Shown: piece after piece, positions 23,101-26,535 of the stretch
Numbering within the stretch: the stretch's first letter is position 1
Layout of the letters: every line of letters begins with the position of its first letter
Source of the DNA: Chara braunii
Lineage: Eukaryota; Streptophyta; Charophyceae; Charales; Characeae
Reading direction: 5' to 3'
NCBI GenBank assembly: GCA_003427395.1
Contig: BFEA01000988.1
Span: 216,506-243,040, forward strand
Length of the DNA: 26,535 bases
Notes under the pieces: model-generated
Database searches by the model: none
What the model was told of the DNA's origin: nothing
Seen by the model: the letters and a program-made list of their open reading frames with translations, nothing else
Position numbers and translations under genes: made by a program

Positions 23101-25613
23101 GCAGCCTTCTGGCGGAGAATCACCTCCTCCTCCTCCTCCTCTCGGTGAAGTGGGGGTGGTGGTGGCGGTGGAGGTGGCATTGGCAGAGGCAGAGGCTCAA
23201 CACTGCAGTCGGACTCTACAATCATGTCGTGCTTGGAAAAGTCGTCGCTATCCTCTGCACCATCGATCTCCATTTCCACGACATGCCCTCCTGCAGAGTC
23301 ACTTCCCCTGCATTCATCCATTGTCCCAGCTGCATCCCCATTCCCGAGCCCATCGACCCGTCCCTCAACTGCGCCCTGCAGCGGAAGTACATTCACGCTC
23401 ATGACATCCGGAGGACCTTGTAGAGTTACAACACCATCCGCAATAGACCCCATCGCTTCTCTTGTTCCTGACACCTGCCTGGTCATTGTTCCATCTGTCG
23501 ATCCCATTGTTCCACAGAGCATCCCACTACCCACTAACCCATTCGCCTGCCTTCCTTGTTGCTGAGCTTCTGCCTGTCCGCCTTGTATGAGGTGCTCGGG
23601 TTGTGAAACAACACCCATCTCCCGATATGTCGCACCAGGCATGAGCATAGCAAAACCCTGCCCCTCTGCCTTAAGTTCCCCGCAGTCGGCTCCGAACTGG
23701 GCAGATCCAAGGCTGTGATGTATTAGTGGCATTGGTATGGACAGGGGCACAACCGACGGTGAGTCTGCCTTGGCCAATTCCACCCACACTTCAACCCCCT
23801 CCCTCCTCACAGGGTAGTCTGGCCTAAAATGCCCCTCATGAAGCCACTGCTTCAGTTGACTCAATGGAAACGGTCCTTGCAAGACACCCTGCAAATCCTG
23901 GTACATCCATCCTCCTGCAGGCCTACCTTCCGAAAACACACCGTTGCCATCAATTCTAGCGGGGTCGCCGACCTCCCCTGTTAGTGGAATCAGTACTTGC
24001 CAGGCACCCAGAGGAGCCCCCTCTACACCTCCACCGCTCCCAACTGGTCGGGCCCCGGCAACCACATCCCCCGAGGTTTCTTGCACAGGCGGTGCAGGAG
24101 GTTGGCCAGTTTCAGATGTGCCTCCTGTAGCAGCTCCTTTGCTCGCAAGTGCAGCAGCACCCGACGCCTCAGTTACTCCTGGGTCTGAGCGCGAGAGCGT
24201 CACTCCCTGATTCACCCCCTGGAGCCCATCCTGATGCCCAGTATGCCCTCTATCTCCTGAGTCAGACAGCTGCTGCACCCTGCCTATCCCGGGTCCAATT
24301 CCAGTGACCCCAACGTCAATGGATGCCCCTCCTATCGCCGGAGGAGGTGCACACCCCCCTCCAATCGCCGGAGGAGGTGCACACCCCCCTCCAATCGTCG
24401 GAGGAGGTGCACACCCCCCTCCAATTTCCACTCCGCCTGTCCCTCCTCCTATCCCTATCAGTGCAGCTGCCAGTTGCTGTGTCAAAAGCTGTGAAGGGGG
24501 ACCAGGCCCGACCCCCAAGATACCCTGTCCTCCTGATCTTGGTCGCGGAAACAAGGTAGGGGATAACGGATGGAAATCTAGCAGCTGTGTGGGATTATGA
24601 GAGACAGTATTGCCAAGAGCCAACGCAAGAGGCAAACTGGTGGTATCGGGAAGTTTCAAGCAGTTGCCTACGAAACCCTGCCAGCCAACATTGGTCGGGA
24701 ATGACAATGCTTTATCACCGAACAGCCTGCCTCCTCTTGCATTGTTCCATGCCGCCCTGCCCGCTTCCCGATTTTGATCACCCACTCCACCTATCCCCCC
24801 CACTCCACGAACTCCAGCAACGCCAGTGCCTGCTTCAGCATCTCCCCTTCCCCACCCTCCTCTTCCTCGATCCAAGCCCCCAACACTCCAAGTACCCCTG
24901 TCGCGCCCTCTGCCCAACCTTCCACACCACCCCTGCTCTCGTTCACCTCCTCCCTGACCTCTTCGCCCATCGTCATTCTGCCCTCCAGACATTGCCCCCC
25001 TTTCACGCTCCCAGAGTGCTCCAGCCCCTCTCGCATTATCACCCCGCTCTGCGGCATTGTCATTCAAGGCTACAACCCCACCTGGAAGACGGGATCCCCC
25101 AACCCATGTGCCAGCTTCCGGACCTGCTGCCGTCTCTGAGCCCTGACATTTCCAACCTTTCACTCTCTCACCATGACTGCCCCATCCTCTCTCATTATCT
25201 GTCGCAGGTACGGCAGCCTCTCTAACCCATGTTAATTTGTTGGTTTCACTGTTCACCCCTCCCCCTCTGGTAGCCTCCCCCTGCCAACCCACCCCTCTAT
25301 CTCCACCTCTTCCTCCTCTGCCTCCCCATTCCCGCCTATCAATACATGCCCCTCCTGGAACCCGAGCACTGGACCCCATTGCTTTTCCATCACCCTTTCC
25401 ACTCGGATCAGACCAGGTTCCACCCCTTCCCGCACCCCCTGCTCTTCCAGCCTCACCCCAGTCGAGTATACGTCCATTCTTCTCCCTGGTCTCCGTTCCA
25501 TTCACTGTCGTAAATCTGCTAGAGTTTGCACTGCTGCCACCATGCCCTCGCCCAGTTCGCCCCTGTTCGCGATGTGAGGAGTGAAGGTCGCCCCCCCAGC
25601 CCCTGTTTTCCAT
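3675..25613 (-). CDS. ATXR3: ATXR3/SDG2-type histone H3K4 methyltransferase, 3'-incomplete, 8 exons in window
   Basis: Joined exons are 25613-22646, 21641-21573, 20958-18379, 17043-16256, 13487-12654, 9627-9473, 5405-5344 and 4438-3675. Intron phases in order are 1, 1, 1, 0, 0, 2, 1, all compatible, giving 2740 codons without a stop. Recognised by collinear blocks that I know from angiosperm ATXR3: a GYF domain (about residues 567-617), RVERLL..RIIPGKE (about 968-984), RGGDW (about 1156-1160), GLPLC (about 1192-1196), LPDWAW (about 1234-1239), [10 protein letters not shown] (about 1741-1750), an F-box-like/LRR stretch (about 2070-2208), a KRDVGSMCR block in exon 6, and VPPITRKY...LPEVK...PRK (about 2659-2730). 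In Arabidopsis this family is the main writer of H3K4me3 at active genes in the nucleus. The SET and post-SET domains belong downstream of the last block, so they lie off the left edge. The N-terminal part is much longer than the angiosperm protein as I remember it, mainly through low-complexity insertions. Family assignment is strong; exact ends of exon 1 are less certain. Confidence 0.93.
4439..5343 (-). other. Intron 7 of the ATXR3-like gene
   Basis: 905 bp, GTGAGA..GCAG, phase 1. It is dominated by a CA-rich region at 4785-4926. The remainder shows no recognised element. Open frames here are translations of the CA repeat. Confidence 0.75.
4785..4926 (+). repeat. CA microsatellite with interruptions (intron 7)
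   Basis: Several CA arrays interrupted by AAAGTG and AGAGTG; the longest pure stretch is about 4885-4926. On the gene strand it is (TG)n, about 350 nt upstream of the exon 8 acceptor. Confidence 0.95.
5344..5405 (-). CDS. ATXR3: ATXR3-like exon 7 (62 nt micro-exon)
   Basis: The acceptor is ggtgatgcag|G and the donor GTACGCAG|GTGAGA. One base, 20 codons and one base convert incoming phase 2 to outgoing phase 1, exactly what exons 6 and 8 need. The peptide is [20 protein letters not shown]. It matches the short helical segment that follows the exon 6 block in plant ATXR3 (pattern N.II.L.I.LAT.LEE). It was found by looking for the missing block on the minus strand and is too short to stand out as an open frame. 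The double phase match makes chance unlikely. Confidence 0.84.
5830..5955. mobile_element. MITE-like element, decayed copy E
   Basis: Starts CTACCATCTTCACTCAAAAT and has internal inverted ends around AACGCCCGGG and CGAACATAACGCCCGGGCCT. The closing GGTAG end is not present, so the 3' boundary is approximate. Confidence 0.45.
5990..6110. repeat. G-rich tandem repeat
   Basis: Three units with GTACATGGGTTTTAAAGGGG followed by runs of 5-8 G and TAGGGGG or TTGAA. Plus-strand G runs are close enough together to form G-quadruplexes. Confidence 0.82.
7039..7149. mobile_element. MITE-like element, family CTACCGTCTTC, copy B
   Basis: 111 bp with ends CTACTGTCTTCCCCCGAACA and GTTATGTTCGGGGGAAGACG then GTAG. 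It is nearly identical to copy A, including the interior, so both inserted recently relative to the other copies. It lies 90 bp from the end of the reverse-transcriptase remnant. Confidence 0.78.
7239..7787 (-). pseudogene. Group II intron-type reverse transcriptase, decayed fragment
   Basis: From about 7685 downwards the frame reads TEGDI...[14 protein letters not shown], then [24 protein letters not shown], and [14 protein letters not shown] (the YADD catalytic motif at 7389-7400), and ends [11 protein letters not shown]. This order and wording is that of group II intron-encoded (maturase-type) reverse transcriptases, especially organellar ones. The GTPQG motif that should stand between SVGY and LLCN is missing. 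The fingers region and most of domain X are absent, and a stop occurs at 7239. It is a dead copy inside intron 6, opposite no coding sequence. It may derive from organelle DNA moved to the nucleus, but that is inference. Confidence 0.82.
8537..8633 (+). repeat. Two CA arrays in a duplicated context
   Basis: Both arrays follow ATGGACACAC (about 8536 and 8601) with about 40 bp of unique sequence between. Probably a small tandem duplication. Confidence 0.85.
9039..9136 (+). repeat. CT-CA compound microsatellite
   Basis: (CT)n from about 9039 to 9060 passes directly into (CA)n to 9136 with one CG interruption. Confidence 0.95.
9473..9627 (-). CDS. ATXR3: ATXR3-like exon 6 (155 nt)
   Basis: The acceptor is ctttgtgttgcag|GGC and the donor GGGCCG|GTATGC. 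It enters in phase 0, matching exon 5, and leaves in phase 2. It encodes residues 2414-2465. The core [15 protein letters not shown], followed by a segment ending [10 protein letters not shown], aligns with the plant ATXR3 block with consensus near 'IEEKMKNGYY...KEDISRMCR'. This positional match between the LRR segment and the acidic tract is what identifies the exon. A diverged copy of its acceptor region lies upstream at about 9941-10130. Confidence 0.86.
9600..10130 (-). repeat. Duplicated exon 6 acceptor region flanking a SINE
   Basis: About 9600-9782 (which includes the real exon 6 acceptor) and about 9941-10130 are diverged direct copies: both contain CCAGCTCCATC, CCTTGC.CTGCAACACAAAG, GAAGAGA.G and ACAGG.TTTC. 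On the gene strand both keep TTGTGTTGCAG followed by a GCAAGGATG-like exon start. The SINE at 9783-9907 sits between them. Confidence 0.7.
9783..9907 (+). mobile_element. tRNA-derived SINE, copy 1
   Basis: The A-box region (TAGCCTAACACAGTTGGTA) and B box (GAGTTCAAATCC) are followed by a non-tRNA body containing TGAATT..., GGCCTGTCTGTTTCATGATG. The same head and body order occurs at 15475 and 26363. It sits exactly between two copies of the exon 6 acceptor-region duplication. Confidence 0.72.
11083..11541. repeat. Near-perfect tandem duplication, 229-bp unit
   Basis: Units 11083-11311 and 11312-11540 differ at one base that I can see (ACTGATAACC versus ACTGATGACC). Each contains ACCCCTTCTTCGTCCAAATA. 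The identity points to a recent event or an assembly duplication. Confidence 0.92.
11687..11752 (-). pseudogene. tRNA-like module, diverged copy
   Basis: The minus strand shows AAAAGGTAACACATCTGGCT, then TTTAGTAAACAGATCGCGAG and TGCAAATCC. This is clearly related to the module at 11884-11955 but with a degraded A box. It makes the third copy in 270 bp, all in the same orientation. Confidence 0.5.
11761..11803 (-). pseudogene. tRNA-like module, partial (anticodon and T arm)
   Basis: The minus-strand stretch GTCAGTAAACAGATCATGAG then TTCAAATCG repeats the 3' half of the 72-nt module nearby with few changes. Its 5' half is replaced by U6-derived sequence in opposite orientation. Confidence 0.5.
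11803..11854 (+). pseudogene. U6 snRNA 3'-end fragment with A-rich tail
   Basis: GCCCCTGCGC, a 4-nt interruption, then AAGGATGACACGCATAAATC and GAGAAATGGTCCAAATT match the plant U6 3' half almost perfectly. It ends at the mature U6 3' end and continues TATTTATAATAAAAAAA. The 5' side abuts a tRNA-like module (11761-11803) with no gap, so the two form a chimera or one inserted into the other. Confidence 0.85.
11884..11955 (-). pseudogene. tRNA-like module (72 nt)
   Basis: On the minus strand it has an A-box-like TGGCTCAATGGTA and a B-box-like GAGTTCAAATCC at tRNA spacing. Its ends CATTTTG and CAAAAATG can pair as an acceptor stem, and the total length is 72 nt. The T stem is not complementary and the anticodon arm is irregular (AGCTGTTAGTAAACAGA), so it is a degenerate tRNA or the head of a tRNA-derived SINE. 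I do not assign an isoacceptor. Confidence 0.62.
12115..12680 (-). repeat. Imperfect repeats of the exon 5 / intron 5 junction
   Basis: Three related units: one at the true junction (about 12575-12680) and two further into the intron (about 12418-12520 and 12115-12230). On the gene strand each has a G/C-rich exon-like part, then CCG|GTGATT (or CCA|GTGATT), then a pyrimidine-rich stretch (TTTCTCT...TTCCT), then ATGGG...TCAATTGA. The U6 fragment at 12290-12379 separates two units. Confidence 0.7.
12290..12379 (+). pseudogene. U6 snRNA-derived pseudogene
   Basis: From CATCCCTCGGAATTGAAACA through GCACAGAGAAGATTAGCATG, GTCCCTGCACAAGGATGACA and AAATCGAGAAATGGTTCAAA it follows plant U6 nearly end to end, with scattered C-to-T-like changes. 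It ends in TTAGGGGGG, resembling the joint of the copy at 797-880. It lies between two copies of the exon 5 junction repeat. Not expected to be functional. Confidence 0.87.
12654..13487 (-). CDS. ATXR3: ATXR3-like exon 5 (leucine-rich repeat segment)
   Basis: 834 nt (278 codons), phase 0 to phase 0, residues 2136-2413. The acceptor is tttttgtcttcacag|AAA and the donor CCAACCG|GTGATT. The first ~73 residues are leucine-rich repeats of the Cys-containing type: [20 protein letters not shown], then [15 protein letters not shown], then HIHWVTS. They align with the LRR-like part of plant ATXR3. The rest is Ser/Gly/Arg-rich and not recognisable, ending in a helical [15 protein letters not shown] segment that may correspond to the helix before the exon 6 block. 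The frame remains open past the donor to 12426, but GTGATT at 12653 is the only donor here that joins exon 6 in phase. The 3' end of this exon and its donor are partly repeated twice downstream. Confidence 0.88.
13689..14220. repeat. Composite direct and inverted repeat with intron-like 47-nt units
   Basis: A ~75-bp segment containing GGGACTGAACCTGGAACCA occurs at about 13840-13905 and 14008-14075 in direct orientation, and inverted at about 13690-13755. The two 47-nt segments 13910-13956 and 14116-14162 both begin GTGAGTATGCCC and end CTCTTCCACCAG on the plus strand. Confidence 0.75.
14690..15310. repeat. Diverged tandem repeat, about 200-bp units
   Basis: Copies at about 14698-14890 and 14920-15080 share ACTTCTTCTGCAAACACACT-like starts, GACCATCTTTC.CTAT, CACTTTTCCGCTGGC and CTCGACCATG..A.CTTGGGCC. 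A third partial copy lies near 15255-15310 (TGGGTCC..CGACAGGTGCTGTGAT). A segment close to its end recurs near 18040-18070. Confidence 0.65.
15475..15600 (+). mobile_element. tRNA-derived SINE, copy 2
   Basis: The head has AAGCCTCACTCAGTTGGTAC and B box GAGTTCGAATCC. The body has CCTGAATTGC and GGGCCGGTCGTTTTCACAAT, then GATATTTCAA. A pyrimidine/T-rich stretch follows (about 15605-15640). It is the closest of the three copies to a canonical B box. Confidence 0.74.
16003..16042 (+). repeat. G homopolymer, 40 nt
   Basis: Forty consecutive G as written, preceded by AAAAGAC and followed by TCCAACG. It lies in intron 4 about 210 bp downstream of the exon 4 donor; on the gene strand it is C40. The true length is uncertain because homopolymers of this size are error-prone. 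Confidence 0.85.
16256..17043 (-). CDS. ATXR3: ATXR3-like exon 4 (basic/acidic linker and F-box-like segment)
   Basis: 788 nt, residues 1873-2135, entering in phase 1 and leaving in phase 0. The acceptor is cctgttcatcag|GC and the donor ATTCAG|GTCAGC. The start is NLS-like: RKRRTVT is followed by six Asp and then NQKRRIEVD. After a Ser/Gly-rich linker, residues about 2070-2135 carry [12 protein letters not shown], then ...[11 protein letters not shown]..., then [18 protein letters not shown]. The spacing of Leu, Phe, Asp, Cys and Trp is that of an F-box helical core followed by the first leucine-rich repeat. The same segment occurs in angiosperm ATXR3. Whether it binds SKP1 is unknown. A (CA)n tract sits about 50 bp upstream of the acceptor. 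Confidence 0.9.
17093..17184 (+). repeat. CA and CCCA microsatellite near the exon 4 acceptor
   Basis: (CA)n at 17093-17136 is followed by CACCCA-type repeats to 17184 and a short (GA)n. On the gene strand this is a GT-rich tract ending about 50 nt before the exon 4 acceptor. Confidence 0.93.
17349..17458. mobile_element. MITE-like element, diverged copy D
   Basis: 110 bp with ends CTACTGTCTTCCCCCGAAGA and TTCTACTCGGGTGAGGACGG then TAG. The interior (GTACGGTCACTGTAGCCATA) has an additional subterminal inverted repeat, CGTACGGTCA/TGACCGTACG. It is located in intron 3. Confidence 0.7.
18379..20958 (-). CDS. ATXR3: ATXR3-like exon 3 (central conserved blocks)
   Basis: 2580 nt, phase 1 to phase 1, residues 1013-1873. 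The acceptor is cctgttgacag|TG and the donor GCCAG|GTGAGT. In order it holds: cysteine pairs CKC and CSRC (about 1058-1085); a long Asp/Glu tract (about 1121-1150); the conserved set [14 protein letters not shown] and LPDWAW (about 1153-1239), which aligns with the region after the GYF domain in plant ATXR3; a short VVRRNALV segment; and the block [17 protein letters not shown] continuing through AAIDDAL (about 1734-1771), matching a helical ATXR3 segment. The stretches between are low-complexity and poorly conserved. The second GYF-like segment that angiosperm ATXR3 has between these blocks is not recognisable here. Confidence 0.92.
20959..21572 (-). other. Intron 2 of the ATXR3-like gene
   Basis: 614 bp, GTAAGC..ACAG, phase 1. 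AT-richer than the flanking exons, with short oligo-A stretches on the plus strand and two similar ~25-bp segments containing CATACATGT (about 21143-21170 and 21185-21205). Nothing else recognised. Confidence 0.72.
21573..21641 (-). CDS. ATXR3: ATXR3-like exon 2 (69 nt)
   Basis: The acceptor follows a clean pyrimidine tract (cgttccgtttacag|AG) and the donor is CTAG|GTAAGC. Two bases, 22 codons and one base give phase 1 to phase 1. The G left by exon 1 completes a Glu codon, so the peptide reads [20 protein letters not shown]. The EAL start continues the conserved block that ends exon 1, as in plant ATXR3. An AG about 33 nt upstream would put the required phase into a TGA, so it was not used. 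It is a small exon without a domain of its own; the call rests on splice signals, phase and the local match. Confidence 0.78.
21727..21802. repeat. Two-copy 38-bp tandem repeat
   Basis: Both copies read CAGC.C.TGCTGAA.AGGAC, then TTGCA.GCATAAACCA with few differences. Located in intron 1. Confidence 0.75.
21868..21925. mobile_element. MITE-like element, truncated copy F
   Basis: CGACCGTCTTCACCCAGGTA, then TGTCATTATCGCTGCATCTG resembles the left half of copy C. No right end is found. Confidence 0.4.
22202..22432 (+). repeat. Long polypurine tract
   Basis: About 230 bp of almost uninterrupted G and A on the plus strand with repeated GAGG, GGGGGCGAGA and GAAGGGG words. On the gene strand this is a long pyrimidine tract within intron 1. 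Confidence 0.85.
22646..25613 (-). CDS. ATXR3: ATXR3-like exon 1 (N-terminus, GYF domain, Gln-rich tail)
   Basis: Encodes residues 1-989 plus one base. The ATG at 25613 has an in-frame TGA about 40 nt upstream, so it is the first Met of this frame. An upstream coding exon splicing in near here cannot be excluded. The first ~300 residues are Gly/Arg-rich and disordered. Three in-frame 30-bp repeats (24331-24420) encode Pro/Gly-rich decapeptides. The GYF domain spans about residues 567-617: it begins [14 protein letters not shown], where WMY and GPF match the aromatic/GPF core that binds proline-rich peptides. Further on lie nine consecutive prolines (about 812-823), a run of six Glu, and a Gln-rich stretch (about 892-949). 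The exon closes with [16 protein letters not shown], a block that follows the GYF domain in plant ATXR3. The donor is CTTG|GTATGT, phase 1. Confidence 0.86.
24331..24420 (-). repeat. In-frame 30-bp tandem repeat in exon 1
   Basis: Three units of CC.ATCG.CGGAGGAGGTGC plus ACACCCCCCT with 2 substitutions. Being 30 bp, they add decapeptides ([10 protein letters not shown] type) without shifting the frame, at about residues 398-428. Confidence 0.93.
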
Positions 25614-26362
25614 CAAAATCCCAAGCCAACAGCTGCAGAGAATGCCTCCAGCTCCTCAATGCCTGCATTAACAAGACGCAGATGCAAACCCGCACCCACC
25701 TGACCATTGTCATAAATACCACAACTTCATCAAAGAACATGCCGCAAACACGTATCACTAGTATTGTACACACACACTCTGCCCACTCTCACCAACATCC
25801 ACGCCCCCCCCCCAAGCTCCTTCCCTTCTTCCGAGCCCCAAACTGACACCCCTTTCGAGGCCCTACACTCTACAGCGCACCCGCAACACACAAATGTCGC
25901 AAATTTCAACACCCCCCCCCGGATCCAACCAACTTAAGACTTATTCGCCCAACATCACTGCCAGAAAACCAGTCCTCCTTCCCCGTACAGAGCAGCGATA
26001 GCAGTCGCATGTCATTTCAGCCACGACTTCGACCCAACAGCCAGGTTACCTATCAGCCATGCTGGAGATCCCTCCAGACCATGCCAACAAACCATGCGTT
26101 CAAACTCCATGGACGGCCACATCGTCGTCAGCCACTTTCCTCGCATTGAAGCCTTCATAGGATGCATCGGTTCCAACTCGAATTCACGTCTTCTGTCCTT
26201 CGGGCTCTAACCAAGCGCGAGCACAGCGGCACGTAACAGAGTTTTGCCACAGTTCACAGACAGACCACAGTTCAAAGCCTGGTCAGACACCAGGCTACAA
26301 CAAGATGAATTCTAGGCGACAAATGAGATCCGCCCTTACTGAAAGCAACACAAAAGACCACC

Positions 26363-26490
26363 TGGCCTAGCTCGGCTGATACACCCATGAAACTGGTGAA
26401 ATGCACACTCAAGTTCGAATCCACATGCAACGAGACGCAACTCTGAATTTTTTCATGGGGCCTGTCCATTCGAAGATGACATCTCAAGGC
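26363..26490 (+). mobile_element. tRNA-derived SINE, copy 3
   Basis: The head is CTAGCTCGGCTGATACACCC, with B box AAGTTCGAATCC. The body contains TCTGAATTTTTTCATGGGGC, then CTGTCCATTCGAAGATGACA. A (GA)n tract and a G run follow up to the window edge. It lies upstream of the ATXR3-like start codon. Confidence 0.72.
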
Positions 26491-26498
26491 CGTATCTT

Positions 26499-26535
26499 GA
26501 GAGAGAGAGAGAGAGAGGGGGGGGGGGGGGGGGGG
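26499..26535 (+). repeat. (GA)n followed by a G run at the window edge
   Basis: About 18 nt of GA dinucleotides then 19 G up to the last base. It forms the tail of SINE copy 3 or a microsatellite seeded there. Confidence 0.8.

Larger units (their letters stand above)
25614..26535 (-). other. 5' flank of the ATXR3-like gene (5' UTR, intron or promoter)
   Basis: 922 bp without a supported coding region. On the gene strand it begins with TGA-containing sequence just above the ATG. It also contains poly-C runs (plus-strand coordinates about 25807-25815 and 25911-25920) and a SINE copy (26363-26490) followed by (GA)n and a G run that reaches the window edge. I see no convincing TATA box. Whether this is promoter, leader or an intron with more exons to the right cannot be told from this window. 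Confidence 0.4.

Noticed and set aside
22728-25584. Several long open frames on the plus strand across exon 1
   Set aside because: They lie antisense to the GYF-containing frame, have no recognisable domains and arise from the GC-rich, low-complexity composition.

Overview
The window is a piece of a nuclear genome from the green plant lineage. It is dominated by one very large minus-strand gene, which I identify as an orthologue of the plant H3K4 methyltransferase ATXR3 (also called SDG2). Eight coding exons run from about 25613 down to 3675. Every intron has GT..AG ends and every junction is phase-compatible. The joined reading frame is 8220 nt (2740 codons) with no stop, and it is still open at the last donor. 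The SET/post-SET catalytic part is not in the window and should lie beyond coordinate 1. Plant-specific conserved blocks, large repeat-rich introns and SINE, MITE, U6 and tRNA-like debris suggest a streptophyte, perhaps a charophyte alga such as Chara. The species is inference.

Layout on the minus strand, 5' to 3': a 5' flank with a SINE (25614-26535); exon 1 (25613-22646; Gly/Arg-rich N-terminus, GYF domain, poly-Pro, Glu and Gln tracts); exon 2 (21641-21573); exon 3 (20958-18379; conserved GGDW, GLPLC and LPDWAW blocks, acidic tract, short helical block); exon 4 (17043-16256; NLS-like basic/acidic start, F-box-like segment); exon 5 (13487-12654; LRR-like segment, then low complexity); exon 6 (9627-9473); exon 7 (5405-5344; only 62 nt); exon 8 (4438-3675; acidic tract and the conserved block that precedes the SET region). 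Positions 1-3674 are probably the next intron and contain only repeats.

The introns hold several repeat families: four U6 snRNA-derived fragments; three copies of a tRNA-derived SINE; three tRNA-like modules; at least four full and two partial copies of a ~110-bp MITE with CTACCGTCTTC-type ends; a ~110-bp foldback element; a decayed group II intron-type reverse transcriptase; a near-perfect 229-bp tandem duplication; a 66-71-bp minisatellite; long CA, G and polypurine tracts; and partial duplications of two splice junctions of the host gene.

No second protein-coding gene is supported. Most other open frames are antisense shadows of the exons or translations of simple repeats. The points most worth follow-up are the F-box-like/LRR module in a histone methyltransferase, the apparent loss of its second GYF-like segment, and the U6-headed repeats with a common 3' junction.
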